Of a DNA stretch of 64,000 nucleotides, positions 26,974-35,448 are shown one piece after another; the first letter of the stretch is position 1, and every line of letters begins with the position of its first letter. The notes under the pieces were generated by a model, which made no database searches, was not told the DNA's origin, and was given only the letters and a program-made list of their open reading frames with translations. The stretch is taken from NCBI RefSeq assembly GCF_015680705.1, contig NZ_JADNYP010000002.1, forward strand, positions 186,001-250,000. Reading direction: 5' to 3'. The DNA is from Pseudomonas fulva (lineage in GTDB: Bacteria > Pseudomonadota > Gammaproteobacteria > Pseudomonadales > Pseudomonadaceae). The translations under genes were made by a program, and so were the position numbers.

Positions 26974-27381
26974 GTGGAAGAAGTGATCGAACAACTCCGT
27001 GAAGCCAACGAACCGGTTCCCGTGCCTCTGGAGTTGCCGGATGAAGAACTGCTGGTCGAAATCGAGGAACAGCTGTTCATCAACATTCCATTCGTGTTCA
27101 GGGAATTTCTGCTGACCGTCAGCGACGTGGTCTATGGCAGTCTCGAGCCGGTCACCGTCACCGATCCGCAATCCCACACCTATCTGCCGGATGTCGCCGC
27201 GAACGCCTGGGACGCCGGTGTCCCGCGCGAGCTCATCCCGCTCTGCCAGGATGGCGACGACTACTACTGTGTCGAGGAAGACGGCACCGTGGTGCTCTGG
27301 TCTGGGGAGGAAGAAATCGTTACCGAGGATAGCTGGGAATCCGTGTGGACCTGGGCGCGGGACGTCTGGTTGGAAAGCTGA
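26974..27381 (+). CDS. SMI1/KNR4 (SUKH) family protein
   Basis: A 135-residue acidic protein with the SUKH pattern: LPDEELLVEIEEQL near residue 21, INIPFVFREFLLTVSD near residue 37, and a C-terminal DDYYCVEEDGTVVLWSGE. Start is GTG 26974 with AGAGGA upstream. Family members include toxin immunity proteins, but here no toxin gene is adjacent and the setting looks like core genome, so a housekeeping role is more likely. Confidence 0.8.
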   Translation: MEEVIEQLREANEPVPVPLELPDEELLVEIEEQLFINIPFVFREFLLTVSDVVYGSLEPVTVTDPQSHTYLPDVAANAWDAGVPRELIPLCQDGDDYYCVEEDGTVVLWSGEEEIVTEDSWESVWTWARDVWLES

Positions 27382-27447
27382 GCGCGCCCCGTCCCAGCAA
27401 TCGACCACCGAGCTCTTTCCACCCCTTCGGCCAGACGCCCGGCAGTA

Positions 27448-27474
27448 CCTTGTTCCGGTCGTTCCGGAGCAAGG
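27448..27474. terminator. Hairpin between convergent SMI1 and antiporter genes
   Basis: CCTTGTTCCGG pairs with CCGGAGCAAGG with one G–U wobble and a five-base loop. There is no clear T-run, so it may terminate poorly or only stabilise 3' ends. Confidence 0.4.
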
Positions 27475-27482
27475 CTGACCGC

Positions 27483-29243
27483 TCAGTGGGAATGATCGCC
27501 GTGGTTGTCCAGGGTTTCCAGCAACGCGACCTGCATGCGGGTATGTACTCGTATGAACCAGCGCCAGAGCAGTGCCACGACGATTGCCGCCACCACGGCG
27601 ATGATCAGCAGCAGCTCACTGGTCGGCAAAATGCTCGCCGATAGCGCAGACAGCAGCAGGAAGATCACCAGCAGCGACAGCAGCGGGATGACTTCAGCGA
27701 TCACTCTTCGTACACGATGCGTATGACGCCCGGCCATTTCGGGCTTGACGCCCATCTCCGCCAGCAGCATCGACAGCGCCTTGAGCTTGCGATAGGCGGC
27801 GATGAGGAAAGGCAGCGAGACCAGTAACGCCGCTCCCCAGATCAAGGCTTTCTGCTGACCGATGTCGCTTACCCATTCGCTCAGGTAGTTGCCCAGTCGG
27901 CTGGCGAAGTAGCTTCCACTGAAGAAGATGGCGATGACCAGCGCCAGGTTGACCCCGACCTGCAGGAGGATCCTGCGGATCATGGCGGCCAGCATCGCGC
28001 CCTCACCTTGCGGCTGGATGCTTCTCAACCATTCCCCATAGAGCGAGAACACCCTGGCCAGGCGTCCTGGGACCACCTTGCCAAGCTTGAGCGACAGTGG
28101 GTCCGCTGCGCGGATCAGGTAAGGGGTCAACAGCGTGGTGATGGCCGATACGGCCACCGCTACCGGATAGAGAAAATCGCTGGTGACCTGCAAGGTCATG
28201 CCCAGCGCAGCGATGATGAAGGAAAATTCGCCAATCTGCGAAAGGCCCATGCCCACACGCAGGGACGTACGACCGTCATTGCCGGCGATGAACGCCCCCA
28301 TGCCGCACGACAGCATCTTGCCCAGTACCACCGCCAAGGTGATCACGGCGATCGGCCAGGCATAGTCGACCAGCACCCGCGGGTCGATCATCAGGCCGAT
28401 GGCCACGAAGAAGATTGCGCTGAACAGGTCGCGCACCGGTTCGATAAGGCTTTCGATCTTCAGCAACTGACGGGATTCGGCCATGATTGCACCGATCAGG
28501 AAGGCACCGAGAACCATGCTGTACTCGAGCTTGACCACCAGCAGGCAGAAGCCAAAGCACAGGCCCAGCACCGTGATCAACAGCATTTCGTTGCTTTCGA
28601 ACTTCGCCACATAGGCGAGCAGTCGAGGTACCAGCAGGATTCCGACGACCAGGGCGACGATCATGAACAGCGACAACTTGCCGACCGTGGAGAACACTTC
28701 GCCAGAGCTGACCGTGCCGCTGACGGCGATGCCGGACAGCAAGGCGATGATGCCGATACCCAGGATGTCCTCGACGATGAGCACGCCGAAGATGAGCTGG
28801 GCGAACCGTTCGTTCTTCATCTTCAAGTCGTTGAGCGCCTTGACGATGATGGTCGTCGAGGAAATCGCCAGGATCGCACCGAGGAACAGCGAGTCCATCG
28901 TGCTCCAGCCGAACCAGCGGCCGATCTCGAAACCTATCCAGATCATCAGGACGATTTCCAGGAAGGCCGCGATGAAAGCGGTGGCGCCCACCTTGAACAG
29001 CTTGCGCAGGCTGAACTCCAGCCCCAGACAGAACATCAGGAAGATCACCCCCAGTTCGGCAAGGGTCTTGATTGTCTGTTCATCATGGATGAGGCCGAAC
29101 GGCGGGGTATGCGGACCAATGATGAAGCCAGCCACGATGTAGCCAAGCACCACCGGCTGCTTGAAACGGTGGAACAGCACGGTGACCACCCCCGCCACCA
29201 GCATGATCACTGCCAGGTCCTGGATGAAGCTGATGGCATGCAT
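27483..29243 (-). CDS. Kef-type cation:proton antiporter
   Basis: A 586-residue monovalent cation:proton antiporter of the CPA2 group. The first 380 residues form the Na+/H+ exchanger domain with about 11–12 helices (VLGYIVAGFIIGPHTPPFGL, then LGAILAISSTTIIVKAL, LIFGVLIVEDILGIG with the ion-binding ED). A second block of helices follows (residues 410–570), and the protein ends in a His-rich DNHGDHSH. The TrkA-N domain of KefB/KefC is not visible, so glutathione gating like KefB is unlikely. ATG 29243 has AAGGAG upstream. Confidence 0.88.
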   Translation of the reverse strand: MHAISFIQDLAVIMLVAGVVTVLFHRFKQPVVLGYIVAGFIIGPHTPPFGLIHDEQTIKTLAELGVIFLMFCLGLEFSLRKLFKVGATAFIAAFLEIVLMIWIGFEIGRWFGWSTMDSLFLGAILAISSTTIIVKALNDLKMKNERFAQLIFGVLIVEDILGIGIIALLSGIAVSGTVSSGEVFSTVGKLSLFMIVALVVGILLVPRLLAYVAKFESNEMLLITVLGLCFGFCLLVVKLEYSMVLGAFLIGAIMAESRQLLKIESLIEPVRDLFSAIFFVAIGLMIDPRVLVDYAWPIAVITLAVVLGKMLSCGMGAFIAGNDGRTSLRVGMGLSQIGEFSFIIAALGMTLQVTSDFLYPVAVAVSAITTLLTPYLIRAADPLSLKLGKVVPGRLARVFSLYGEWLRSIQPQGEGAMLAAMIRRILLQVGVNLALVIAIFFSGSYFASRLGNYLSEWVSDIGQQKALIWGAALLVSLPFLIAAYRKLKALSMLLAEMGVKPEMAGRHTHRVRRVIAEVIPLLSLLVIFLLLSALSASILPTSELLLIIAVVAAIVVALLWRWFIRVHTRMQVALLETLDNHGDHSH

Positions 29244-29570
29244 GGCGCTGGGTACTCCTTGTTTTCGATGCACGGGACAACCGCCTTTCCAGCGGTCGGA
29301 CGCTGGGCAAGCAGCAAGTACAGTCTGTTTTGAATATAGGAAAGCCCACCTTGCATGGGCGTACTCAGGGTAACATCGCCACCCTCTGCGAATAGCTGGT
29401 GCAATATGTAGAAACAGATCGACGTTTCAGGCACGTCGGTGACCTACCCGAGCCGTCGATATCGCACTCGTCGCCGTCGCTGATGGCGATGCAGAAAAAT
29501 TCATGGGGGAAAGACAGCAATGTTCTCGAATACCCGCCCCGTTTCAGCGCAACCGAACCGCGAGCACAAG

Positions 29571-30056
29571 ATGGAACCAGGAAACGCCCAACTGTCGATG
29601 ACCGTCCTGATGACCCCGGACATGGCCAATTTTTCCGGCAATGTCCATGGCGGCACCTTGCTCAAGTATCTCGACGAAGTGGCTTATGCCTGTGCCAGCC
29701 GTTACGCTGGCACCTACGTGGTCACCTTGTCCGTCGACCAGGTGGTTTTTCGAGAGCCTGTGCACGTGGGCGAACTGGTGACCTTCCTGGCATCGGTCAA
29801 CTATACCGGCAATACCTCCATGGAAGTGGGCATCAAGGTCGTGACGGAGAACATCCGCCAACGCTCGGTACGCCATTCCAACAGCTGCTTCTTCACCATG
29901 GTGGCGGTCGATGACAACAGGCGGCCTGTACCGGTACCGCCCCGCCAGCCGCAGACCAGCGAAGAAAAGCGCCGTTTCCTGCAAGGCCAGCAGCGCCGGC
30001 AGATTCGCCAGGAGCTGGAGAAACGCTATCAGGACTTGAAGAGCGACGGCTTCTAG
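29571..30056 (+). CDS. Acyl-CoA thioesterase (hotdog, YkhA/BACH-like)
   Basis: A 161-residue hotdog thioesterase with the signature NFSGNVHGGTLLKYLDEVAY near residues 17–36, where the Asn and Asp/Glu form the active region of acyl-CoA hydrolases of the YkhA/BACH type. The basic C-terminal tail (EEKRRFLQGQQRRQIRQELE) is helical. ATG 29571 matches the usual family start; ATG 29520 has a purine-rich upstream sequence and would add 17 residues. Confidence 0.87.
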   Translation: MEPGNAQLSMTVLMTPDMANFSGNVHGGTLLKYLDEVAYACASRYAGTYVVTLSVDQVVFREPVHVGELVTFLASVNYTGNTSMEVGIKVVTENIRQRSVRHSNSCFFTMVAVDDNRRPVPVPPRQPQTSEEKRRFLQGQQRRQIRQELEKRYQDLKSDGF

Positions 30057-30097
30057 GCTTCGTACGAAAGCTGGCTGCGCGACGACCCTGCCGCATT

Positions 30098-30156
30098 GAA
30101 AACAGGCTCGGAATGCTCATTTGCAGACCGCAAACCGCGCTTGCTCGCCTGTTTTC
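30098..30156. repeat. Long imperfect hairpin, REP-like intergenic element
   Basis: GAAAACAGGC (30098–30107) is perfectly complementary to GCCTGTTTTC (30147–30156), with partial pairing continuing inwards (ATTTGC/GCAAAC). A TTCGTACGAA palindrome stands just upstream at 30059–30068. It fills the gap between the convergent thioesterase and PdxY-like genes. No second copy is present in this window, so repeat status is suspected only. Confidence 0.5.
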
Positions 30157-30163
30157 GCCTTGC

Positions 30164-31036
30164 CTAATCGTCCAGCCGCCGGGCTTCGTAGCGCACCCGT
30201 GGATGAGCGATGCGATCCTGCGCGCGTACCAGTTGCAGCTCGCAACTGGCACAGGCTTGTGTTTCCAGCAGGACTTCATGCACGGCAGCGGCAGTGAACT
30301 CGAGGGCTTGCGGCCAGTCATCGCCGAGCAGGACACGCGCGAGGAAAAGCCCGGCTGTCAGCTCACCGACACCAGCAGGCTGGCGAGGAAACGCCAGCAA
30401 GGGCCTTTGCAGGTGCCAGCTTGCCGCCTGGCTGACCAGCAGCATCTCGATCGCGTCGGCCGCCTGTTCTGCATAGCAAAGACGCTTGATCAGCACGGCC
30501 TTCGGACCACGCGCCAGCAAGCTGCGCGCCATGCTCAGGCAATCGGCCAGGGTGCCGGCAGGCCGACCGGAGAAATCTTCCAGTTCGAACGGATCCAGGC
30601 AAAGGATATCCGCGTGCGTCACGGCTTGCTCATGCAAGAAGTCCTTCAGTTCGCTGGTGACCGCGCCGCCTGCCAGCACACGTCCGATGCCCGGATCGCA
30701 AAGGTACAAAGCCTTGGGATTGACCGACTTGAGCCGTTGCACGCCAGCCAGGACGACCCTGCCTTGCTCGGCGCTGGCCAACCGGCCGGACAGCAGCGCA
30801 TCGCAATCGCCCAGTTCGCCCAGCGCCTCGAGTGTTTGCAGCAGGGCTGACACCTCGACTGATGACAATACCTCACCTGCCCATTGGTCATGCCCGGCGC
30901 AGTGGGGCAATTGAGCCGTATCGAGCGGCCAGACATTCACGCCGAGGCGTTGCATGGGCAACACCGCAGCACTGTTGCCAGCATGTCCGGATACGGCGCT
31001 GGGTTGGATGCAAAGCAATCGAGGCGTACGTTTCAT
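30164..31036 (-). CDS. pdxY: PdxY-like pyridoxal kinase homologue with degenerate active site
   Basis: A 290-residue ribokinase-fold protein collinear with E. coli PdxY (pyridoxal kinase, B6 salvage), with matching landmarks GHAGNSAA, VNVWPL, SAEQG, ADILC, ELQLVRAQDRIAHP. Almost every ligand motif is altered, though. The N-terminal QSHV is QPSA, the SNHTQY segment is PHCAGH, DPVMGHPEKG is DPGIGRVLAG, the Asn of APN is lost (CLDPFE), and the catalytic GVGD is GVGE. The frame is intact, so it is not a simple pseudogene. It may have changed substrate or lost kinase activity. ATG 31036 matches the family start. Confidence 0.75.
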   Translation of the reverse strand: MKRTPRLLCIQPSAVSGHAGNSAAVLPMQRLGVNVWPLDTAQLPHCAGHDQWAGEVLSSVEVSALLQTLEALGELGDCDALLSGRLASAEQGRVVLAGVQRLKSVNPKALYLCDPGIGRVLAGGAVTSELKDFLHEQAVTHADILCLDPFELEDFSGRPAGTLADCLSMARSLLARGPKAVLIKRLCYAEQAADAIEMLLVSQAASWHLQRPLLAFPRQPAGVGELTAGLFLARVLLGDDWPQALEFTAAAVHEVLLETQACASCELQLVRAQDRIAHPRVRYEARRLDD

Positions 31037-31151
31037 GCGGATTCCAGGGTATTGGGGACTAGCGCGCCAGCGCAGTATGAACCTGATCGTCACCTGTACG
31101 ACAGGGCGGCAAGCCAGTTAAGCTGAGCCGACCTGTATGGAGCATATGCAA

Positions 31152-31544
31152 ATGTTGACCCTGGAGAACCTGTTCGGTCTGATGGTATTGGCCACGGCAG
31201 GTGCCTGGCTCTGGCATAACCATGGACTGCGCGAAAAAGCCGTGGAGCGCGTCAAGCGACACTGTGCCAAGCTCGATCTCGAATTGCTCGACGATACCAT
31301 CGCTTTCAAGCGCATTGGCTTCGTTCACGACGCCAACGGCAGACGCCGCCTGGCACGCATCTATGACTTCGAATTCACTGTCACCGGTGAGCAACGCCAT
31401 CCAGGCACCGCGACCCAGTTCGGCTCCCATGTCGTGCAGATCGAACTGGCGCCCTATCCTTTCGAAACGCCCGAACGGCACTCTGTGGATAACGTTATCG
31501 AAATGAAGCAGTGGCGCCAGGAGCATGATCGCTGGCGTAGCTGA
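31152..31544 (+). CDS. DUF3301 membrane-anchored protein
   Basis: A 130-residue protein with one N-terminal membrane helix (LENLFGLMVLATAGAWLW) and a cytoplasmic-looking domain with VKRHCAKLDLELLDDTIA and RRRLARIYDFEFTVTGEQRHPG, the DUF3301 pattern. Function unknown. ATG 31152 has GGAG nine bases upstream and matches the family start MLTLENLF; ATGs at 31137 and 31146 are possible. It converges on the COG0523 gene with one base between the stops. An exact DnaA box lies inside its 3' end. Confidence 0.83.
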   Translation: MLTLENLFGLMVLATAGAWLWHNHGLREKAVERVKRHCAKLDLELLDDTIAFKRIGFVHDANGRRRLARIYDFEFTVTGEQRHPGTATQFGSHVVQIELAPYPFETPERHSVDNVIEMKQWRQEHDRWRS

Positions 31545-32107
31545 ATCAGTTATCCACAAGGCATTTTCTCAGAGCCTCATCAAGTTCGGCCTGAAGCTGT
31601 GGATATTCGAAGATCAGTTCGATACGCGAATCCTTTCGCCATTCGCTGTTCCTCCAGCCAGCGGCTTGGTGCGCGACTGCGTTGAAGCTGCACCACCCTT
31701 CCGTACTGTGGATAACCATCTTGGCGCGTAGCCAGCCGAAGGAGCCGAGAAAATCCTCCAGACGGCTTGTGGAAAACCTTCGAGCAGGGTGCCAGCGCCA
31801 ACCGATACTCCAGCCCTGCTCATCCGCTCGGCTCACTCGGATGGGTTCCAGAGGGCTTTGCCATAGCGTGGGCAAAGGCGCGGCCGCTAATTCAGGTGCC
31901 TGTTTATCCACATATAACGAATTACTTATACCTGAAGAAGTGGTCGGCAGTTGGCCCAGTTCCACCCTGCCCTGATCGGTCCATAAACGTGGTAGTTCGG
32001 GCAGGTCGTGGGTTATCAACAGCCTGTGAGCTTCATCCACAAGCGAGGCTTTGTTGATCACCAGCAATCCGGCCGCTGCGAGCGCCTGTCGTTGTGCCTG
32101 TGGAAAA
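31484..32107. repeat. Cluster of DnaA-box-like 9-mers across two convergent genes
   Basis: Exact boxes (TTATCCACA on one strand or the other) lie at 31484–31492, 31550–31558, 31707–31715 and 31904–31912. Near matches lie at 31598 (TGTGGATAT), 31768 and 32099 (TGTGGAAAA), 32013 (TTATCAACA) and 32033 (TCATCCACA). Four exact 9-mers within 430 bases is far above chance. All lie in coding DNA of the DUF3301 and COG0523 genes. Confidence 0.65.
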
Positions 32108-32520
32108 GTCCGACTCGCCGCCAGGCCAGTGGCGTCCAGGACCATCGTCAGCGGCTGGATGTCGAGCACCCCGCGCCATGCGTGGCCGTGCAACTGAGCA
32201 AGCAACTGCAGAGGATGGCCGAGGCCAGACGGCTCAATGAACAGCCGGTGAGGCCTGGCGCTACGTAACAGGCGCCCTAGCGCCACCTGGAACGGCGCCC
32301 CATTCACGCAGCATAGACAACCGCCGGCAACCTCGGTGATGGTGATCGCCTGGTCCTGGTTGGTCAGCAAGGCTGCATCGAGGCCGATCTGGCCGAACTC
32401 GTTGACCAGGACAGCCCAGCGCTCATTGGCGGGACGTTGGCCGAGCAGGTGCAGGATGAGACTGGTCTTTCCCGCACCCAGGGGGCCTGCGATGACATGG
32501 GTTGGAATATGCTGGAGCAT
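31546..32520 (-). CDS. COG0523-family GTPase (CobW/YjiA-like metallochaperone)
   Basis: A 324-residue G3E GTPase. Walker A is GPLGAGKTSL near residue 12 and the metal-binding CxCC motif is GGCLCCVNG near residue 66, followed by EPSGLGHP (switch region). The guanine-specificity motif NKxD reads NKAS, so the Asp is missing. It is the third gene after zigA and DUF1826 (gap 47 bases), so it belongs to the putative zinc-starvation operon and probably delivers or buffers zinc. The 3' half is packed with DnaA-box-like sequences. Confidence 0.85.
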   Translation of the reverse strand: MLQHIPTHVIAGPLGAGKTSLILHLLGQRPANERWAVLVNEFGQIGLDAALLTNQDQAITITEVAGGCLCCVNGAPFQVALGRLLRSARPHRLFIEPSGLGHPLQLLAQLHGHAWRGVLDIQPLTMVLDATGLAASRTFPQAQRQALAAAGLLVINKASLVDEAHRLLITHDLPELPRLWTDQGRVELGQLPTTSSGISNSLYVDKQAPELAAAPLPTLWQSPLEPIRVSRADEQGWSIGWRWHPARRFSTSRLEDFLGSFGWLRAKMVIHSTEGWCSFNAVAHQAAGWRNSEWRKDSRIELIFEYPQLQAELDEALRKCLVDN

Positions 32521-32567
32521 GGCCGAAACAGATTTTCCGCAAGGTAGTCGCTTCCAACTATGACGGG

Positions 32568-33200
32568 TCAGCCCAGCCAGTCAAGGCTCAGCAACAGCCG
32601 ACGTGCTCCAGGACGAGAAGGTGGCGAACGATGCACCAGCCCGTGGCCTTCATTGCCTATCCATCTCTCGCCCTTGAGCAACGCCACGTCACCTACCTGC
32701 AAGCAGTTGACCTGTTCCATCTCGAGCTCCGCGCTCACGGCGCCGCCGTTCTGCTCGGGCTGGGGGGCGGCCAGCCATTGGCTGCCATCACCGCTGTAGG
32801 TCGTGAGCAGCCGCAACGGCACGTGGTCGACATGAAAGCGTGGACACATCGAGCTTTCCAGTACGCGAATCCGCACGCCGACCCGGCGGGCATCGAGCAG
32901 GCAGGTGAAGGCCGCCACTAGCCAAGTCACGTCGGCAATGAAAGCTTCATAGCCATGGACGTCTGCGGCAGTGCCGAACAGGCCGTCGAGCACCGGCGCC
33001 CGCTCGTCGCTCACCTCAATGATGCGGTCGTCCGATAGACAATGCTCCAGCCCTAGGACCAGGTTGGAGAAGTCCTCGATCTGCGCAGGCAGCCGTCGGT
33101 GCCACACCGCAAGGTTGACGTCGTCTTCCAGGGCCTGGGCGAGCACCTGCGGCGAGTCGTCCAGGACCTGCCGTCGGCAGCTGCCGTGGAGCGGCCTCAT
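32568..33200 (-). CDS. DUF1826 protein of the zinc-starvation operon
   Basis: A 210-residue protein of the DUF1826 family, seen in other bacteria beside COG0523 genes under Zur control. No transmembrane segment. Conserved-looking features are [19 protein letters not shown] near residue 118, with a His-x-Asp arrangement reminiscent of Fe(II)/2-oxoglutarate folds, and [19 protein letters not shown] at the end; the enzyme idea is inference. Its ATG overlaps the zigA stop (ATGA), so it is translationally coupled. Confidence 0.78.
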   Translation of the reverse strand: MRPLHGSCRRQVLDDSPQVLAQALEDDVNLAVWHRRLPAQIEDFSNLVLGLEHCLSDDRIIEVSDERAPVLDGLFGTAADVHGYEAFIADVTWLVAAFTCLLDARRVGVRIRVLESSMCPRFHVDHVPLRLLTTYSGDGSQWLAAPQPEQNGGAVSAELEMEQVNCLQVGDVALLKGERWIGNEGHGLVHRSPPSRPGARRLLLSLDWLG

Positions 33201-34405
33201 GCCGCCGCCTCCTCGTGCCAGGCACCAAAAGGATCCGGCAGCCGCAGCCAGCCCATCGGGCCCATTTGCATTTCCTCATCGGTAAGCAGGCACTCGTCGA
33301 GTTCGGCATGCAGACGCTCGAAGTCGATGCGCTGGCCAATGAACACCAGCTCCTGTCGGCAATCCCCCTGCTCGGCCGTCCAATGCTCGAGGATGGCTGC
33401 GGTGCTCTCGGCATCTTCGGGCCACTGGTGCCTCGGCACGAAACGCCACCAGCGACCAGCCAGGCCATGACGAATCATTCCGCCTGCCTGGGACCAGCTG
33501 CCGGCCTCCTGGTATTTGCTGGCCAACCAGAAGAACCCCTTGGAACGCAGTAGCCGGCCATTGCTCCAGGGCCGGTTGACCAAGTCGAAGAAGCGCTGCG
33601 GATGCAAGGGCCGCCGAGCCTGCCAGACGGTCGCGGCGATGGCGTAGGTTTCGGTTTCGGCGACGTGTTCACCGCGCAGCTCTTGCAGCCAGCCGGGTGC
33701 CTGGGCAGCAAGCTCGAAGTCGAACAGGCCTGTATCGATGATATCCGCCAGCGCGACCTGGCCCATGAGCATGGGCACGATACGGGCCCGGGCATTGAGG
33801 CTTCGCAGTATTGCGCTCAGCTCTTCACGTTCATGCTGGCTGATCAGGTCGATCTTGCTGACCAGGATGACATCGGCGAACTCCACTTGCTCGATCAACA
33901 GGTCGCTGATCGAACGTTCGTCCTCTTCGCCCATGGTTTCGCCGCGCGTCGCCAGGCTATCGGCAGCCTCGTAGTCGCGCAGGAAATTCAACCCGTCGAC
34001 CACCGTGACCATGGTATCCAGGCGAGCCAGGTCGGACAGGCTACGTCCGAGTTCGTCACGGAAGGTGAATGTTTCTGCCACCGGCAGAGGTTCGGAAATG
34101 CCGGTGGATTCGATCAGCAGGTAATCGAACCGTTTTTCGCTGGCCAGTCGTGCGACTTCTTCGAGCAGGTCTTCCCTCAAGGTGCAGCAAATGCAGCCGT
34201 TGCTCATTTCGACCAGCTTTTCCTCGGCACGATTGAGACTGACGTTGCGCTGGACCTCGCTGGCATCGATGTTGATTTCACTCATGTCATTGACGATGAC
34301 CGCCACACGCAGGTTTTCGCGATTGCGCAGGACATGGTTCAGCAATGTGCTCTTGCCGGCTCCAAGGAAGCCGGACAAGACGGTGACGGGAAGGCGGTTG
34401 TCCAT
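33197..34405 (-). CDS. zigA: Zinc-responsive COG0523 GTPase ZigA
   Basis: A 402-residue G3E GTPase with Walker [14 protein letters not shown] near residue 12, CICC metal motif ([13 protein letters not shown]) near residue 72, ESTGISEP near residue 99, and a C-terminal CobW domain ending in [15 protein letters not shown]. This family is derepressed under zinc starvation and supplies zinc to client enzymes. Directly upstream, at 34454–34466, is a Zur-like palindrome shared with divergent folE2. Confidence 0.9.
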   Translation of the reverse strand: MDNRLPVTVLSGFLGAGKSTLLNHVLRNRENLRVAVIVNDMSEINIDASEVQRNVSLNRAEEKLVEMSNGCICCTLREDLLEEVARLASEKRFDYLLIESTGISEPLPVAETFTFRDELGRSLSDLARLDTMVTVVDGLNFLRDYEAADSLATRGETMGEEDERSISDLLIEQVEFADVILVSKIDLISQHEREELSAILRSLNARARIVPMLMGQVALADIIDTGLFDFELAAQAPGWLQELRGEHVAETETYAIAATVWQARRPLHPQRFFDLVNRPWSNGRLLRSKGFFWLASKYQEAGSWSQAGGMIRHGLAGRWWRFVPRHQWPEDAESTAAILEHWTAEQGDCRQELVFIGQRIDFERLHAELDECLLTDEEMQMGPMGWLRLPDPFGAWHEEAAA

Positions 34406-34453
34406 GACGGATCCTCATTCGGCGACGCATTCGACGTGATGCGATTGCAATAC

Positions 34454-34466
34454 GTTATATTATAAC
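34454..34466. promoter_or_regulatory. Zur-type operator between zigA and folE2
   Basis: GTTATA-T-TATAAC is a perfect palindrome flanked by ATAC/AATAC, close to the gamma-proteobacterial Zur box (core GTTATA…TATAAC). It lies 49 bases from the zigA start and 97 from the folE2 start, so one site can repress both. Confidence 0.75.
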
Positions 34467-34562
34467 AATACAATCTCGCCAAGCTGCCTTTTGATATTCG
34501 TGCGCTTTCCAGCATGAAAGGAGCAAGCCAATCAGCCATCACCTTGCACATACGGACCTTCC

Positions 34563-35447
34563 ATGCCCAGCATGACTCTTCCCGATATCGCGATACAGAC
34601 CAGCCTGCAAACCCTGTCGCTGGACTGGGTAGGCATGTGTGGTATTGCCCTGCCTGTCCAGTCAGGCGGGCAGCGGACAACGGCCCTCGTCGATGTGGGG
34701 GTCAGCCTGGATGCTGGCGAAGCCAGGGGCATCCACATGTCGCGTCTGTATCTGGCGCTAGGAACCCTTGAGCACATGGAGCTGAACCCGGCAGCGCTGC
34801 GCCTGCTGCTCGAGCGATTTCTGGAAAGTCATGCGGGCTTGTCGTCCTGTGCCTATATACGGCTCAAGTTCGATCAGCTGATCAAGCGTGAGGCACTGGT
34901 AAGTGCGCTCAGTGGTTGGAAACTGTACCCCGTCACGCTGGAAGCTCGCCTGGAAAGAGGAATGTTCCACGTGGAACTATTCGTGGAGATTCCTTATTCA
35001 TCGACTTGTCCCTGTTCGGCGGCCTTGGCCCGGCAGCTGATACAACGTCAGTTCGAGGCGGATTTCTCGGAACCTGCCGTCCAGGCAGCGCAGGTGATGA
35101 AATGGTTGGGAAGCCAGCAGGGAATCGTTGCCACGCCTCATAGCCAACGCAGCAAGGCGCGTATTGGGGTTCGTCCGAGTCGAGCAACCGAGTTTCCGCT
35201 TGTGGCGCTGATCGATTGCGCTGAGACTGCATTGGGCACAGCGGTTCAGACCGCGGTTAAACGCGCCGATGAACAGGCCTTCGCCCTGGCCAACGGTCAG
35301 AACCTGATGTTTTGCGAGGACGCCGCACGCCGCTTGCATCATGCCCTGGCGCGGCTCGACTGGTTGAGCGGCTTCGAAGTACGCGTAGAGCATGCCGAAA
35401 GCCTGCATGCTCACGATGCAGTGGCGATCAGCCGTTGGCAGTGGTGA
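34563..35447 (+). CDS. folE2: Zinc-independent GTP cyclohydrolase IB
   Basis: FolE2 (294 residues) makes 7,8-dihydroneopterin triphosphate for folate synthesis using Mn or Fe instead of Zn. The family core SSTCPCSAALARQLI near residue 147 holds the catalytic Cys, and ARIGVRPSRATEFP near residue 199 follows. It backs up zinc-dependent FolE during zinc starvation, consistent with the Zur-like box. Start ATG 34563; ATG 34572 also possible. A parS-like palindrome lies inside the gene at 34963–34978. Confidence 0.93.
   Translation: MPSMTLPDIAIQTSLQTLSLDWVGMCGIALPVQSGGQRTTALVDVGVSLDAGEARGIHMSRLYLALGTLEHMELNPAALRLLLERFLESHAGLSSCAYIRLKFDQLIKREALVSALSGWKLYPVTLEARLERGMFHVELFVEIPYSSTCPCSAALARQLIQRQFEADFSEPAVQAAQVMKWLGSQQGIVATPHSQRSKARIGVRPSRATEFPLVALIDCAETALGTAVQTAVKRADEQAFALANGQNLMFCEDAARRLHHALARLDWLSGFEVRVEHAESLHAHDAVAISRWQW
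34963..34978. other. parS centromere-like site inside folE2
   Basis: TGTTCCACGTGGAACT matches the Pseudomonas parS palindrome TGTTCCACGTGGAACA at 15 of 16 positions. ParB of the ParAB system encoded at 58425–60098 would be expected to load here. It lies about 28 kb from mnmE, on the origin-proximal arm. Confidence 0.8.
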
Positions 35448-35448
35448 A

